A stretch of 64,000 nucleotides of DNA from Zavarzinia compransoris (GTDB lineage: Bacteria > Pseudomonadota > Alphaproteobacteria > Zavarziniales > Zavarziniaceae). The DNA lies in assembly GCF_003173055.1 (NCBI RefSeq), contig NZ_QGLF01000003.1, forward strand, positions 537,356 to 601,355. Direction: 5' to 3'. How positions within the stretch are numbered: position 1 is the first letter of the stretch; each line of letters starts with the position of its first letter. Below are positions 8,815 through 18,245 of the stretch, in pieces. Made by a program: the position numbers and the translations under genes. The notes under the pieces are model-generated. The model was given only the letters and a program-made list of their open reading frames with translations, did not search any database and was not told the DNA's origin.

Positions 8815-9680
8815 CCGCCCCCCTTCTCGCCGCGCCCGCCTATGCGCGCCTGCCGGTGGCGGATATCGCCGCTGCCGGCCGTTTCGCCCGGGATATCCTG
8901 GGCCTCCCGCCCGGCCCCGCCCTCGACGGCATCGCCTGTTTCAGGGCCAGCCAGCGCCAGCACGATCTCTCCTTCACCGGTCCCGAGGGGATTGCCGCCC
9001 TCGGCGTCGAACTGCGCGACGAGGCCGCGCTCGAGGCCGCCGAAGCGGCGCTCGGCGCTGCCGGCTTCGCCCATCGCCGGGCCGGGGCCGAGGAGTGCCG
9101 CCGCCGCCTGGCCGATGCGGTGCTGCTGACCGCCGACCGTTCGGGCAATGCGGTCGATCTCGTGCTGCGGCCCCATTACGGCGGCCGGCGCTGCCACCTG
9201 CTGCGCGATACCGGCATTCTCGGCCTGCATAGTGTCGGCCTGCGCTCGACCGATCCGGCCGGCGACCTCGCCTTCTGGCAGGCGCTGGGCGCCGGCGTCA
9301 GCGATCATGTGGGCGACATCGCCTATCTCCGCATCGACGGGCGCCATCACCGGATCGCCCTGCATCCGGCCCGGCGCCCCGGCCTGCTGAATGTCGCCTT
9401 CGCGGTCGAAGGGCTGGATCACGTCATGCAGGCCAGCTATTTCGCCGCCGAGCATCAGGTCCGCGTGCTGCACGGGCCGGGGCGGCAGGCGGTTTCCGGC
9501 CTCGTCTTCCTGCATCTGGCGGGGCCCGAGGGGCATATCGTCTCGCTGGTCGCCGGCGACGACGAGATCGGGCCGGGGCCGCGCCGGCCGCGCCGCTTCC
9601 CCTTCCGCGCCGATACGCTGTGCACCTGGGGCAGTCTCTGCACCGAGGTGCCGGAATGGCAGGCGGAGGCGGGCCGATGA
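8811..9680 (+). CDS. two-domain VOC (extradiol dioxygenase-like) protein with degraded metal site
   Basis: 289 aa, colinear with the next gene product and clearly its paralogue (shared STDP, VGDI, HHRIAL, HGPGR, LCTWG landmarks). The residues that should bind iron are not conserved. Aligned to His140, His194 and Glu245 of the neighbour are Ser141, Asn194 and Ser245. The acid-base His226 and Tyr235 are Gln226 and His235. A type I extradiol dioxygenase should not work with this set. It may be a structural partner of the active enzyme, a ligand-binding protein or a differently acting VOC enzyme. The frame is intact and it is translationally coupled on both sides, so it is not an obvious pseudogene. 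Confidence 0.8.
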   Translation: MTAPLLAAPAYARLPVADIAAAGRFARDILGLPPGPALDGIACFRASQRQHDLSFTGPEGIAALGVELRDEAALEAAEAALGAAGFAHRRAGAEECRRRLADAVLLTADRSGNAVDLVLRPHYGGRRCHLLRDTGILGLHSVGLRSTDPAGDLAFWQALGAGVSDHVGDIAYLRIDGRHHRIALHPARRPGLLNVAFAVEGLDHVMQASYFAAEHQVRVLHGPGRQAVSGLVFLHLAGPEGHIVSLVAGDDEIGPGPRRPRRFPFRADTLCTWGSLCTEVPEWQAEAGR

Positions 9681-10534
9681 TCCGCCTCGACGACATCACC
9701 TATGTCCGCCTGGGCACGCCCGACCTCGCCCTGGCCGAGGATTTCGCCACCCGCATCCTCGGCCTCGAGGTGACCGGGCGGACGGCGAAGGCGCTCTATC
9801 TCCGCTCCGATGCCAGGGCCCATACGCTCTGCTATGTCGAGGGCGATCCGGCGGACCAGACCGCGGCCTTCGAGGTCGCGGACGGGGCCGAACTGCAAGC
9901 GGCGGCGGCAGCCCTCGAAGCCCTGGGGCACCGGGTCGCGGCTGGCACGGCGGCGGGCGCCGACGCGCGCAAGGTGATGGATTTCATCGCCTTCCGCGAT
10001 CCGAGCGGCAACCGCATCGAACTGGTGGTGAAGCCGGAATACCGGGGGCCGCGCTATTTCGGCACCCGCGATGCGGCGATCACCGGCTTCAACCACATCG
10101 GCCTGAATTCGACCGACCCGCTGCGCGACGAGGCGTTCTGGACCCGGGTCTGCAATGCCCGGGTCAGCGACCGGATCGGCGATATCCCGCTGATGCGGAT
10201 CAATGCGATCCACCACACGATCGCCCTGGTCCGGGCGGCGGGGCCGGGCATCCAGCACATCAACCACCAGGTGGTCGAGCGGGGCGACGTGCTGCGCAAC
10301 TACCACCTGCTGCGCCGGCACAATGTCCCGATCGTCTTCGGCCCCGGCCGCCACCCGACCTCGGGCGCCAATTTCATCTACTTCCGGGGACCGGACGGCA
10401 TGGTCTTCGAATATTCCTGCGGCGTCGACGAGATCGCGGACGAGGCGGGCCACCGCCCGCGCAGCTTCGCCTTCGAGCCGGCCAGCCTGTGCCTGTGGGG
10501 GGCCAAGCCCGGCGGCCTGATCAAGGGCGCGTGA
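9677..10534 (+). CDS. type I extradiol ring-cleavage dioxygenase
   Basis: 285 aa, starting at the ATG of an ATGA overlap with the preceding gene. Two VOC modules are visible. The Fe(II) ligands are predicted as His140 (GFNHIGL), His194 (GIQHINH) and Glu245 (MVFEYS). The spacing is close to the BphC triad, with the acid-base His226 (GRHP) and Tyr235 (IYFRGP) also present. It would perform meta-cleavage of the catechol-type product of the diol dehydrogenase, as CmtC or BphC does. It sits directly upstream of the C-C hydrolase. Confidence 0.9.
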   Translation: MIRLDDITYVRLGTPDLALAEDFATRILGLEVTGRTAKALYLRSDARAHTLCYVEGDPADQTAAFEVADGAELQAAAAALEALGHRVAAGTAAGADARKVMDFIAFRDPSGNRIELVVKPEYRGPRYFGTRDAAITGFNHIGLNSTDPLRDEAFWTRVCNARVSDRIGDIPLMRINAIHHTIALVRAAGPGIQHINHQVVERGDVLRNYHLLRRHNVPIVFGPGRHPTSGANFIYFRGPDGMVFEYSCGVDEIADEAGHRPRSFAFEPASLCLWGAKPGGLIKGA

Positions 10535-10564
10535 ACAAGACCAGAGGAAACCAGGAGCATCACC

Positions 10565-11389
10565 ATGACGGCACAAAGCCCCGAAATCGCCCGGTCCATC
10601 CGGACCGGCAGCTTCAACACCAATTGCCACGATCTCGGCCAGGGCAAGCCCGTGGTGCTGATCCACGGCTCGGGCCCCGGCGTCACCGGCTGGGCCAACT
10701 GGCGCCTGGTGATGCCGGACCTGGCAAAGCGGGTGCGCGTGCTGGCGCCCGACATGGTCGGCTTCGGTTACACCGACCGGCCGGACGGCTTCGCCTATTC
10801 CCGCGCCGCCTGGATCCGCCAGATCCTCGACCTGATGGACGAACTGGGCCTGCCCCAGGTCGACATCGTCGGCAATTCCTTCGGCGGCGCCATCGCCCTG
10901 GCCCTGGCCATCCAGCATCCCGGGCGCGTCGGCCGGCTGGTGCTGATGGGCAGCGCCGGCCTCACCTTCCCGGTGACCGACGGCCTGGCCGCGGTCTGGG
11001 GCTACGAACCCTCGTTCGAGGCGATGAAGGGCCTGCTCGACATCTTCGCCCACGACCGCACCCTGGTGACCGACGAACTGGCGGAACTGCGCTATCAGGC
11101 CAGCATCCGGCCCGGCTTCCAGGAATCCTTCGCCGCCCTGTTCCCCCGGCCGCACCAGCGCTGGCTCGACGCCCTCGGCAGCGATCCGGCCGACATCGCC
11201 AAGGTCGGGCACCGCAGCCTGATCATCCACGGCCGCGACGACAAGGTGGTGCCGCTCGACGTCTCGCTGCAACTGCATCGGCTGATCGAACGCTCCGAAC
11301 TCCATGTCTTCGGGCAATGCGGCCACTGGGCGCAGATCGAGCATGCGGCGCGCTTCAACAAGCTGGTCGCCGATTTCATCGCGGATTGA
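10565..11389 (+). CDS. alpha/beta-hydrolase, meta-cleavage product (C-C bond) hydrolase
   Basis: 274 aa with AGGAAACCAGGAG upstream. The oxyanion region [13 protein letters not shown] is typical of MCP hydrolases (BphD, TodF, CmtE). The nucleophile is Ser105 in GNSFGG, the acid is Asp225/226 in GRDDKVVP and the base is His254 in CGHWAQIE. It would split the ring-fission product into a 2-hydroxypentadienoate and a short carboxylic acid. If the substrate is p-cumate-like, the acid released would be isobutyrate. Confidence 0.9.
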   Translation: MTAQSPEIARSIRTGSFNTNCHDLGQGKPVVLIHGSGPGVTGWANWRLVMPDLAKRVRVLAPDMVGFGYTDRPDGFAYSRAAWIRQILDLMDELGLPQVDIVGNSFGGAIALALAIQHPGRVGRLVLMGSAGLTFPVTDGLAAVWGYEPSFEAMKGLLDIFAHDRTLVTDELAELRYQASIRPGFQESFAALFPRPHQRWLDALGSDPADIAKVGHRSLIIHGRDDKVVPLDVSLQLHRLIERSELHVFGQCGHWAQIEHAARFNKLVADFIAD

Positions 11390-11394
11390 ACCCC

Positions 11395-12183
11395 ATGACC
11401 GCCATCCTTCACGATCTCGCCGCCCGGCTGGACGCGGCGGCGCAGGCCCGCGCCCCGATCCCGCCGATCAAGGCGGAAATTCCGAATGCCGATGCGGCTT
11501 ATGACATCCAGCAGGTGAACACCGCCCGCCGCCTCGGCGCCGGGCGGCGGCTGGTCGGGCGCAAGATCGGCCTGACCTCGCCCGCCGTGCAGCGCCAGCT
11601 CGGCGTCGACCAGCCCGACTACGGCATGCTGTTCGACGACATGGCGGTGCCCGACGGCTGGGACGTCGCCGCCGACCGGCTGATCCAGCCCAAGGTCGAG
11701 GCGGAGGTCGCCTTCGTCCTCGGCCGCGACCTGGACGACGAGCGCCTGACCGTGGCTGACCTGCTGCGCGCCATCGATTTCGCCCTGCCGGCGATCGAGA
11801 TCGTCGATTCCCGCATCGCCGATTGGAAGATCAGCTTCCTCGACACGGTGGCGGACAATGCCTCGTCCGGCCTCTATGTCCTCGGCACCACGCCGCGCCG
11901 GCTGGGCGATCTCGATCTCCGCGCCGCGAAGATGGTGCTGACCGAGGGGGAGCGCCAGGTTTCCGCCGGCATCGGCGCCGCCTGCCTGGGCCATCCGTTG
12001 AACGCCACCCTGTGGCTGGCCTCGACCATGGCGCGCCTGGGGCGGCCGCTGCGGGCCGGCGACACGATCCTGTCCGGCGCCCTCGGCCCCATGGCGACGG
12101 TCGGGCGCGGCCGCACCTATGAAGCCCAAATCGAGGGCCTGGGCACCGTCCGGGCCGCCTTCGCCGCCGACAAGGACGCATGA
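11395..12183 (+). CDS. 2-oxopent-4-enoate (2-hydroxypenta-2,4-dienoate) hydratase
   Basis: 262 aa, ATG six bases after the hydrolase stop. It belongs to the MhpD/BphH/CmtF hydratase branch of the FAH superfamily. Landmarks are [25 protein letters not shown] with the metal-binding acidic pair, and AIEIVDSRI. It hydrates the dienoate released by the hydrolase to 4-hydroxy-2-oxovalerate. The aldolase and acylating acetaldehyde dehydrogenase that normally follow are not in this window. It overlaps the CoA-ligase gene by 4 bp. Confidence 0.9.
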   Translation: MTAILHDLAARLDAAAQARAPIPPIKAEIPNADAAYDIQQVNTARRLGAGRRLVGRKIGLTSPAVQRQLGVDQPDYGMLFDDMAVPDGWDVAADRLIQPKVEAEVAFVLGRDLDDERLTVADLLRAIDFALPAIEIVDSRIADWKISFLDTVADNASSGLYVLGTTPRRLGDLDLRAAKMVLTEGERQVSAGIGAACLGHPLNATLWLASTMARLGRPLRAGDTILSGALGPMATVGRGRTYEAQIEGLGTVRAAFAADKDA

Positions 12184-13901
12184 CCATGGCGATCGACCCT
12201 TCCCCGAGTTTCGCCGAGGCGCGGGATTTCCTGCTGCGCCACCGCACCGATTACGACACGGCCGTCGCCGGCTTCCGCTGGCCGCGCCCGGCGCAGTTCA
12301 ACTGGGCGCTCGACTGGTTCGACGGCGTCCTGGCGACGGCGCCCGATTCCCGCGACCGGGCGGCCCTGCGCATCCATGACCCCGAAGGCTCGGAGATCAG
12401 CGTCAGCTTCGGCCAGATGGCCGCGGCCTCCAATCGCGTCGCCAATTTCCTGCGCGCCCAGGGGGTTCGCCGGGGCGAGCGCATCCTGCTGCTGCTCGGC
12501 AATGTCGTGCCGCTGTGGGAATGCATGCTGGCCGCGATCAAGCTGGGCGCGGTCATCATCCCGGCCACCACCCTGCTGACGCCGGAAGACCTGGCCGACC
12601 GCCTGGCCCGCGGCCGCGTGCGCCACATCGTCACCGATCCGGCGCAGGTGGAGAAATTCGCCGGCCTGCCGGGTATCGAGGCGGTCGGCAAGATCGTGAC
12701 CGGCGCGGCGGTGCCGGGCTGGGCCGGCCTGGCGGCGGCCCATGGCGGCGACTATGCCGATACATTCGCGCCCGGCGAGGCGACGGCGGCGACCGATCCC
12801 ATGCTGCTCTATTTCACCTCGGGCACGACGGCCAAGCCGAAACTGGTGGTGCATTCCCACCAGTCCTATCCGCTCGGCGCGCTCAGCACCATGTACTGGC
12901 TGGGCCTGCAGCCCGGCGACCTGCATCTGAACATCTCGTCGCCCGGCTGGGCCAAGCATGCCTGGAGTTCCTTCTTCGCGCCCTGGAATGCCGGGGCCAC
13001 GGTCTTCATCGTCTCCCAGGCCCGCTTCAACGCCGCCCAGCTGCTCGACGTCCTGGCGACCACGGGCGTTACCACCCTGTGCGCGCCGCCCACCGTCTGG
13101 CGCATGCTGATCCAGCAGGACATGGGGCGGTGGCGGACCGGGCTGCGCGAATTATGCTCGGCCGGCGAACCCCTGAACCCCGAGGTGATCGAGCATGTCG
13201 AACGGGTCTGGGGCCTGACGATCCGCGACGGCTATGGCCAGACCGAGACCACGGCCCAGATCGGCAACCCGCCGGGGCAGAAGCTGAAGCTCGGCTCCAT
13301 GGGCCGCTCGCTGCCGGGCTATGGCCATGTCCTGCTCGATCCGGACGGCGCCGTCGCGGCCGAGGGCGAGGTCTGCCTGCCGCTGTCGGGCGCGGGGCGC
13401 CCCGCCGGCCTGATGCTCGGCTATGAGGTCGAGGGGCGGATGACGGCGACCGACGGCGAAGTCTATCGCACCGGCGACGTGGCGGAGCGGGATGCGGAAG
13501 GATACCTGACCTTCGTCGGCCGGGCCGACGATGTCTTCAAGGCATCGGATTACCGGATCAGCCCGTTCGAGCTGGAAAGCATCCTGATCGAGCACGAGGC
13601 GGTGGCCGAGGCGGCGGTGGTGCCGTCGCCGGATCCCCTGCGCCTGGCGGTGCCCAAGGCTTTCGTCATCCTTGCTGCCGGCCATGCGCCGGACGGGGCG
13701 ACGGCCCGGGCGATCTTCGCCCATCTGCGCGGGCGCCTGGCCCCCTACAAGCGCGTGCGCCGGCTCGAATTCGTCGAAGACCTGCCGAAGACGATTTCCG
13801 GCAAGATCCGCCGCGTCGACCTGCGCCGCGCCGAGGAAAAACGCGGCGACGAACCCGGCCCGCGCGAGTTCGCGGAGCATATGTTCCCCGATCTCGCCTG
13901 A
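12180..13901 (+). CDS. AMP-forming acyl-CoA synthetase (ACSM/benzoate-CoA ligase-like)
   Basis: 573 aa. It has the AMP-binding motif [11 protein letters not shown], the A5 motif [16 protein letters not shown] and the C-terminal catalytic-Lys region GKIRRVDLR. It overlaps the hydratase gene (ATGA) and is the last gene before a strong terminator. It would activate a carboxylic acid with CoA. Candidates are the short acid freed by the hydrolase or an aromatic or alicyclic acid. The known p-cymene operon also contains an acetyl-CoA-synthetase-like gene. The ATG at 12186 is an alternative start. Confidence 0.87.
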   Translation: MTMAIDPSPSFAEARDFLLRHRTDYDTAVAGFRWPRPAQFNWALDWFDGVLATAPDSRDRAALRIHDPEGSEISVSFGQMAAASNRVANFLRAQGVRRGERILLLLGNVVPLWECMLAAIKLGAVIIPATTLLTPEDLADRLARGRVRHIVTDPAQVEKFAGLPGIEAVGKIVTGAAVPGWAGLAAAHGGDYADTFAPGEATAATDPMLLYFTSGTTAKPKLVVHSHQSYPLGALSTMYWLGLQPGDLHLNISSPGWAKHAWSSFFAPWNAGATVFIVSQARFNAAQLLDVLATTGVTTLCAPPTVWRMLIQQDMGRWRTGLRELCSAGEPLNPEVIEHVERVWGLTIRDGYGQTETTAQIGNPPGQKLKLGSMGRSLPGYGHVLLDPDGAVAAEGEVCLPLSGAGRPAGLMLGYEVEGRMTATDGEVYRTGDVAERDAEGYLTFVGRADDVFKASDYRISPFELESILIEHEAVAEAAVVPSPDPLRLAVPKAFVILAAGHAPDGATARAIFAHLRGRLAPYKRVRRLEFVEDLPKTISGKIRRVDLRRAEEKRGDEPGPREFAEHMFPDLA

Positions 13902-13924
13902 CGCGGACCGGGACGCCACTTGTT

Positions 13925-13952
13925 GCGGCGCGGGGATTCCCGCGCCGCTTTT
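13925..13952 (+). terminator. intrinsic terminator of the dioxygenase operon
   Basis: A perfect 10-bp stem, GCGGCGCGGG / CCCGCGCCGC, with a 4-nt loop (GATT) and a run of four T lies 23 bp after the CoA-ligase stop codon. Confidence 0.85.
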
Positions 13953-14364
13953 CATATGGCCGCGCCCCGGCGGCCGGGTTGCATCCGAAAGGCAGGATTT
14001 GTCAGGGCTTTCGTCCCGAAACGGGGCGAGGAACCAACCTTCTGACTGGTCCCATACCCAACCGCGCAGACCATCCTGCACTCGAAAATGATTTCCGTAA
14101 GGATGCGTACCATCTGCGGGAATCGAACAACAAGAATGCCGTCGCCATTCGCGGCTCGGGGATAGGGAACGATGGTGGGACCTCTGCACATGCCAGGGCG
14201 GCCGGGGCCGCGGCGATCGGTAATCCTTAGAATTACAGGCGGCGAGCCCGGCGGATCGGGCTGAGCCCGCCCACGCCCCCATGCCGATTTCGGGCAAGCC
14301 CAGCGCCGGCCTCGAGCCGGGCGGCTTGCATCTCGTTTCCCCCTAACGGAAGGCTTGAGGTTCC
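13953..14364. other. 412-bp leader/promoter region upstream of the RND transporter
   Basis: I see no gene here. A segment at 14015-14028, CCCGAAACGGGGCG, matches 12 of 14 positions of the 15-bp tandem repeat unit in front of xylM (25337-25381). That may mark a shared regulator. The part around 14080-14180 is less GC-rich than its surroundings and is the likeliest promoter area. GGAAGGCTTGAGG precedes the GTG start at 14365. Confidence 0.4.
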
Positions 14365-16803
14365 GTGCAGAACAAACCCGCGCGCTTGGCGCATTTCACG
14401 ATGAAGCATCGCACCTGGTCGATACTCGTCATGGCCGCCCTGACCATCTTCTTCGCGTTCGGCTTGCGCAATGTCGAGCTGCGCACGATCTTCTCCGACC
14501 TGCTGCCGTCGGATCATCCTTACGTCCAGACCTTCAAGGATCATCCGAACTTCGGCAGCCCGCTGACCGTGACCATCATGGTCAAGCGGAAGGACGGCGA
14601 CATCTACAATGTCGAGACCCTGAACAAGATCTGGAACATGACGCGGGAGGTGGATACCGCGCCTGCCGTCGACCATGACCAGGTGCTCTCGATCACCACC
14701 GAAAAAGCGCGTTATGCCGAGGCGACGCCGGAAGGCATCGACGCCCATCCGATCATGGGCGACAAGCCGCCGGCCTCGCAGGCCGATGTCGACGAATTCC
14801 GCCGCCGGGTGGAAATGGCCCCGGGGCCGCGCTACTTCCTGATCTCGCAGGACCAGACCGCGACCATCATCACCGCGACCTTCATCGAGCGCCTGCTCGA
14901 CTACGGCGAGACCTTCGCCTTCCTGCAGGCCCTGGTCGAGCGCGAGCGCGACGCCGACCATGAAGTCTATATGGCCGGGCAGCCGGCCCTGACCGGCTGG
15001 GTCTATTACTACCAGAGCCAGATGCTGTGGATCTTCGGCGTGACGCTGGTGGCGCTCGTCGTGTCGCTGGCGCTCTACATGCGGAACGTCATCGGTGTCG
15101 TCGTGCCGCTGGCGGCCTCGACCGTGGTCGCGATCTGGGGCTTCGGCTTCGTCGGCTGGCTGAACCTGCCGATCGAGCCCCTGATCATGGTCGTGCCCCT
15201 GCTGCACGTCGCGCGGTCCTTCAGCCATTGCGTGCAGTTCATCGAGCGCTATTGCGAAGTGCTGTACCACGTCAAGGACCGGCGCAAGGCGGCGGAGATT
15301 TCGCTCGGCGTGATGATGGTGCCGGGCACGCTCGGCATCGTCACCGATGCGGTCGGCCTCTGCCTGATCGCGGTGGCGCCCATCCCGGTGATCGAGCGCC
15401 TGGCCATCTTCTGCGGCTTCTGGGCCTTCATGCTGGTGCCGACCAACGTCTTCCTGGCGCCCTTGATGCTGTCCTACCTGCCGACGCCGCGGAACATCCT
15501 GAAGATCACCGGCCGGGCCGGCGACGGCGGCATCCACGTCAAGATCCGCAACGGCCTGCGGGTGCTGTCGACCTGGACCTACGGCAAGCGGGCGCGCTTC
15601 ACCTCGATCGCGGTCCTGCTGGTCGCCGGCTTCAGCATCTACCAGACCCTGCACATCAAGATCGGCAATCCGGTCGAGGGCTCGAACCTTCTCTACAATG
15701 ATTCGGAATTCAACATCGCCGTCGCCAAGATCAACGATCACTTTCCGGGCCTGAACACGCTCGAACTGGTGCTCGAGGCGAAGGATCCGATCAATCCGAA
15801 CCGGGTGGCCCGCCAGGCCCACACCATCGAGACCATGATGCGGATCGAGTATTTCCTCGAGAAGCAGCCGGTGCCCCCCGTCGCCACCCTGTCCTTCGGC
15901 GACTACCTGCCGGAAGCCAACCGCATCTTCGCCGGCGGCAACCCGAAGTGGGCGCCGCTGGACCCGACGGACGAGGCGACCAGCGCCGCGGTCGGCGCGG
16001 TGATGCTGGGCACCAGCCCCAAGGCCTTCCTGCATGTGACCGACTTCGAGCAGCAGAACGCCACCGTCTCGCTCTGGTACAAGGACAACACCCAGGAGAC
16101 CGTCGACCAGGCGCTGGAACAGGCGCGTGCCGCCATCGCCTTCGTCGGCGAGGATCATCCCGAGTTCCGCGTCCGCCTCGCCACCGGCACCATCGCCCTG
16201 CAGCAATCGGTGAACGACGCGGTCGAGCATTACCACTGGATCATCCTCGGCCTGCTCAACCTCGCCATGTTCGCCTCCTGCGCCTATGCCTATCGCTCGG
16301 CGGTGGCGGGGCTGATGCTGCTGGTGCCGGTCAACCTGTCGAACTTCTTCCTGATGGCGGTGATGGTGTCGATGGACATCGGCCTCGACGTCAACAGCCT
16401 GCCGATCACCGCGATCGGCATCGGGGTCGGCATCGATTACGGCATCTACCTGCTCTCGCGCATCTGCGAGGAGTACCAGGGCCACAAGCAATACGACAAG
16501 GCGATCTACGCCTCGGTCGCGACCACCGGCAAGGCGATCTTCTTCACCGCCACCATCATGCTCTTCGGCATCCTGCCCTGGTACTTCCTGTCGGAACTGA
16601 AGTTCCTGGCCGACATGGGGCTGCTGCTGGTCATGGTCATGCTAATCAACATGGTGATCGCGCTGATCGTGGTGCCGCTCCTCGTCTGGGTCGTGAAGCC
16701 CGTGTTCATGACGCGCGACGACCTGATCGTCGGCGAGGGCGTCGACCTTTCTCTCTACACCACGGACGAGGCCGAACTCAAAGGCCTCGCCCCCGCTCAA
16801 TGA
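14365..16803 (+). CDS. RND/MMPL superfamily transporter (HpnN/COG1033-like)
   Basis: 812 aa from a GTG start. TM1 (WSILVMAALTIFFAFGL) is followed by a large extracytoplasmic domain. A cluster of hydrophobic helices follows (from IFGVTLVALVVSLAL through VGLCLIAVAPIPVIERLA). A second long periplasmic segment and a second helix cluster end in LLLVMVMLINMVIALIVVPLLVW. This is the two-fold RND layout. The motif GIGVGIDYGIYLLSRI in the second half fits the MMPL/hydrophobe exporter branch. It heads the YCF48/DUF1302/DUF1329 gene set. Relatives move lipids or other hydrophobic molecules between membranes; here a hydrocarbon or terpenoid cargo is plausible. The direction of transport cannot be told. 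Confidence 0.88.
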   Translation: MQNKPARLAHFTMKHRTWSILVMAALTIFFAFGLRNVELRTIFSDLLPSDHPYVQTFKDHPNFGSPLTVTIMVKRKDGDIYNVETLNKIWNMTREVDTAPAVDHDQVLSITTEKARYAEATPEGIDAHPIMGDKPPASQADVDEFRRRVEMAPGPRYFLISQDQTATIITATFIERLLDYGETFAFLQALVERERDADHEVYMAGQPALTGWVYYYQSQMLWIFGVTLVALVVSLALYMRNVIGVVVPLAASTVVAIWGFGFVGWLNLPIEPLIMVVPLLHVARSFSHCVQFIERYCEVLYHVKDRRKAAEISLGVMMVPGTLGIVTDAVGLCLIAVAPIPVIERLAIFCGFWAFMLVPTNVFLAPLMLSYLPTPRNILKITGRAGDGGIHVKIRNGLRVLSTWTYGKRARFTSIAVLLVAGFSIYQTLHIKIGNPVEGSNLLYNDSEFNIAVAKINDHFPGLNTLELVLEAKDPINPNRVARQAHTIETMMRIEYFLEKQPVPPVATLSFGDYLPEANRIFAGGNPKWAPLDPTDEATSAAVGAVMLGTSPKAFLHVTDFEQQNATVSLWYKDNTQETVDQALEQARAAIAFVGEDHPEFRVRLATGTIALQQSVNDAVEHYHWIILGLLNLAMFASCAYAYRSAVAGLMLLVPVNLSNFFLMAVMVSMDIGLDVNSLPITAIGIGVGIDYGIYLLSRICEEYQGHKQYDKAIYASVATTGKAIFFTATIMLFGILPWYFLSELKFLADMGLLLVMVMLINMVIALIVVPLLVWVVKPVFMTRDDLIVGEGVDLSLYTTDEAELKGLAPAQ

Positions 16804-16841
16804 CCGGACCTGGAATAGCAGAAGTTACTGGGAGGAAGACC

Positions 16842-18224
16842 ATGCATATCCGCAAATACGACGCCGGCTTCAGCCGCCGCCAGTTCCTGGAGCGCACCGC
16901 CAAGGGTATCGTCGCCGCCGGCGTCTTGCAGCCGCTGTGGCCGCTGATCGCCAACGCCCAGGACACGTCCAAGGCCTATCCCGAAGAGCTTCAGTCGATC
17001 GACGCCTATACCAAGGGCAAGGTGAAGACCGGCGATATCGTCGATGCCGGCAATGTCGACATCGTGAAGGACCTGCTCGATCCCATCACCTACAAGCAGA
17101 TCAAGGAGATGGGCCGGCGGATCAAGATCGTGAAGACCGCGACCGATCCCCTGGTGCTGAACAGCAACAAATATCTCGAGGCGACCGTCCGCAACGCCGG
17201 CAAGGCGAAGTTCGACGCCAAGGGTAACGTCGTCACCCAGGACGGCAAGCGCTGGATCGGCGGCAATCCCTTCCCGAACGCCAAGACCGGCGAGGAAGTC
17301 TACGGCAACCTGTCGCTGTCGTGGGGGCGCAACGACGTCGGTTTCTATGCGCTTCGCGACTGCGACATCTCGCCGTCGGGCGAGGTCGCCTATAAATACG
17401 ACTTCTGCTGGGTCGAACAGAATGTCGCCGGCCTGATCAGCGATCCGAACAAGCCCTATCTCGAGGGCTTCGACGACATGCTGCGCTTCCAGACCGTGTT
17501 CTTCTCCTCGCCCAACGACGTGCGCGGCACCTCGTTCCTGTCGAACCACTTCTACGACCAGTCGAAGTTCCCGGACCTGTTCGGTTACCTGCCGGCGTTC
17601 AAGCGCGAGCGCCGCTTCCCCACCAACCAGCGCTTCGAGCCGCTGGTGCCGGGCCTGACCCTGTTCCTCTCGGACGCCTGGCACGCCGGCGACCCGATGC
17701 TGACCTGGGGCAATTACAAGATCGTCGACACCAAGCCGCATCTTGCCGCCGCCGGCAGCAACTGGAACGGCGACCGGCCGGGCTGGGAACCGGAGGTCCA
17801 CGGCGGCCCGAAGGGCATCAGCTTCTACCAGTACGAATACGAACTGAAGCCCGAGGTGCTGGTGATCGAGTCCGAGCCGACCGGTTACCCCCGCGCCCCC
17901 GTCGGCAAGCGCCGCACCTATGTCGACGTCCGCAACATGCAGGGTCTCGTCAGCAACACCTACGACCGCCGCGGCGAATTGTGGAAGCTGGTCGAGGCGC
18001 CCTATGGCCGCTACGAGAAGAACGGCAAGTCGGTCAAGGACGGCAACGGCGAGACCGTCTGGTCGGTGCAGTCCTGCATGGCCCACGACATCCAGTCGAA
18101 CCGCCTCAGCCGCTTCTACATGGCCGAGGAAATCGGCGGCGGCTACAAGCCGGGCTGGAACAACGGCAGTCTCTACGAGCAGTTCCTGACCATCCAGGCG
18201 ATCCGTCGCCTCGGCAGCTCCTGA
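16842..18224 (+). CDS. DUF1329 (LolA/LolB-like) protein with Tat signal, copy 1
   Basis: 460 aa, GGAGGAAGACC before the ATG. The N-terminus carries a twin-arginine motif, SRRQFLERT (Arg12-Arg13), a hydrophobic stretch and a likely signal-peptidase site near ANAQ-D (about residue 41). Export through Tat to the periplasm is therefore predicted. DUF1329 proteins belong to the family with a LolA/LolB-type fold, which handles lipophilic ligands. It lies between the RND pump and the YCF48/DUF1302 genes on one strand. The paralogue at 21288 shares the AYTKGK, IDAGNVD, LLDPI and RNAGKA blocks. The cargo is unknown. Confidence 0.85.
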   Translation: MHIRKYDAGFSRRQFLERTAKGIVAAGVLQPLWPLIANAQDTSKAYPEELQSIDAYTKGKVKTGDIVDAGNVDIVKDLLDPITYKQIKEMGRRIKIVKTATDPLVLNSNKYLEATVRNAGKAKFDAKGNVVTQDGKRWIGGNPFPNAKTGEEVYGNLSLSWGRNDVGFYALRDCDISPSGEVAYKYDFCWVEQNVAGLISDPNKPYLEGFDDMLRFQTVFFSSPNDVRGTSFLSNHFYDQSKFPDLFGYLPAFKRERRFPTNQRFEPLVPGLTLFLSDAWHAGDPMLTWGNYKIVDTKPHLAAAGSNWNGDRPGWEPEVHGGPKGISFYQYEYELKPEVLVIESEPTGYPRAPVGKRRTYVDVRNMQGLVSNTYDRRGELWKLVEAPYGRYEKNGKSVKDGNGETVWSVQSCMAHDIQSNRLSRFYMAEEIGGGYKPGWNNGSLYEQFLTIQAIRRLGSS

Positions 18225-18245
18225 GCGGGCGGGGGAGAGCGGCCC

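Noticed and set aside
9391-11394. Extension of the hydratase frame upstream through the extradiol and hydrolase genes
   Set aside because: The sequence before the ATG at 11395 is a frame shadow; hydratase homology starts only there.
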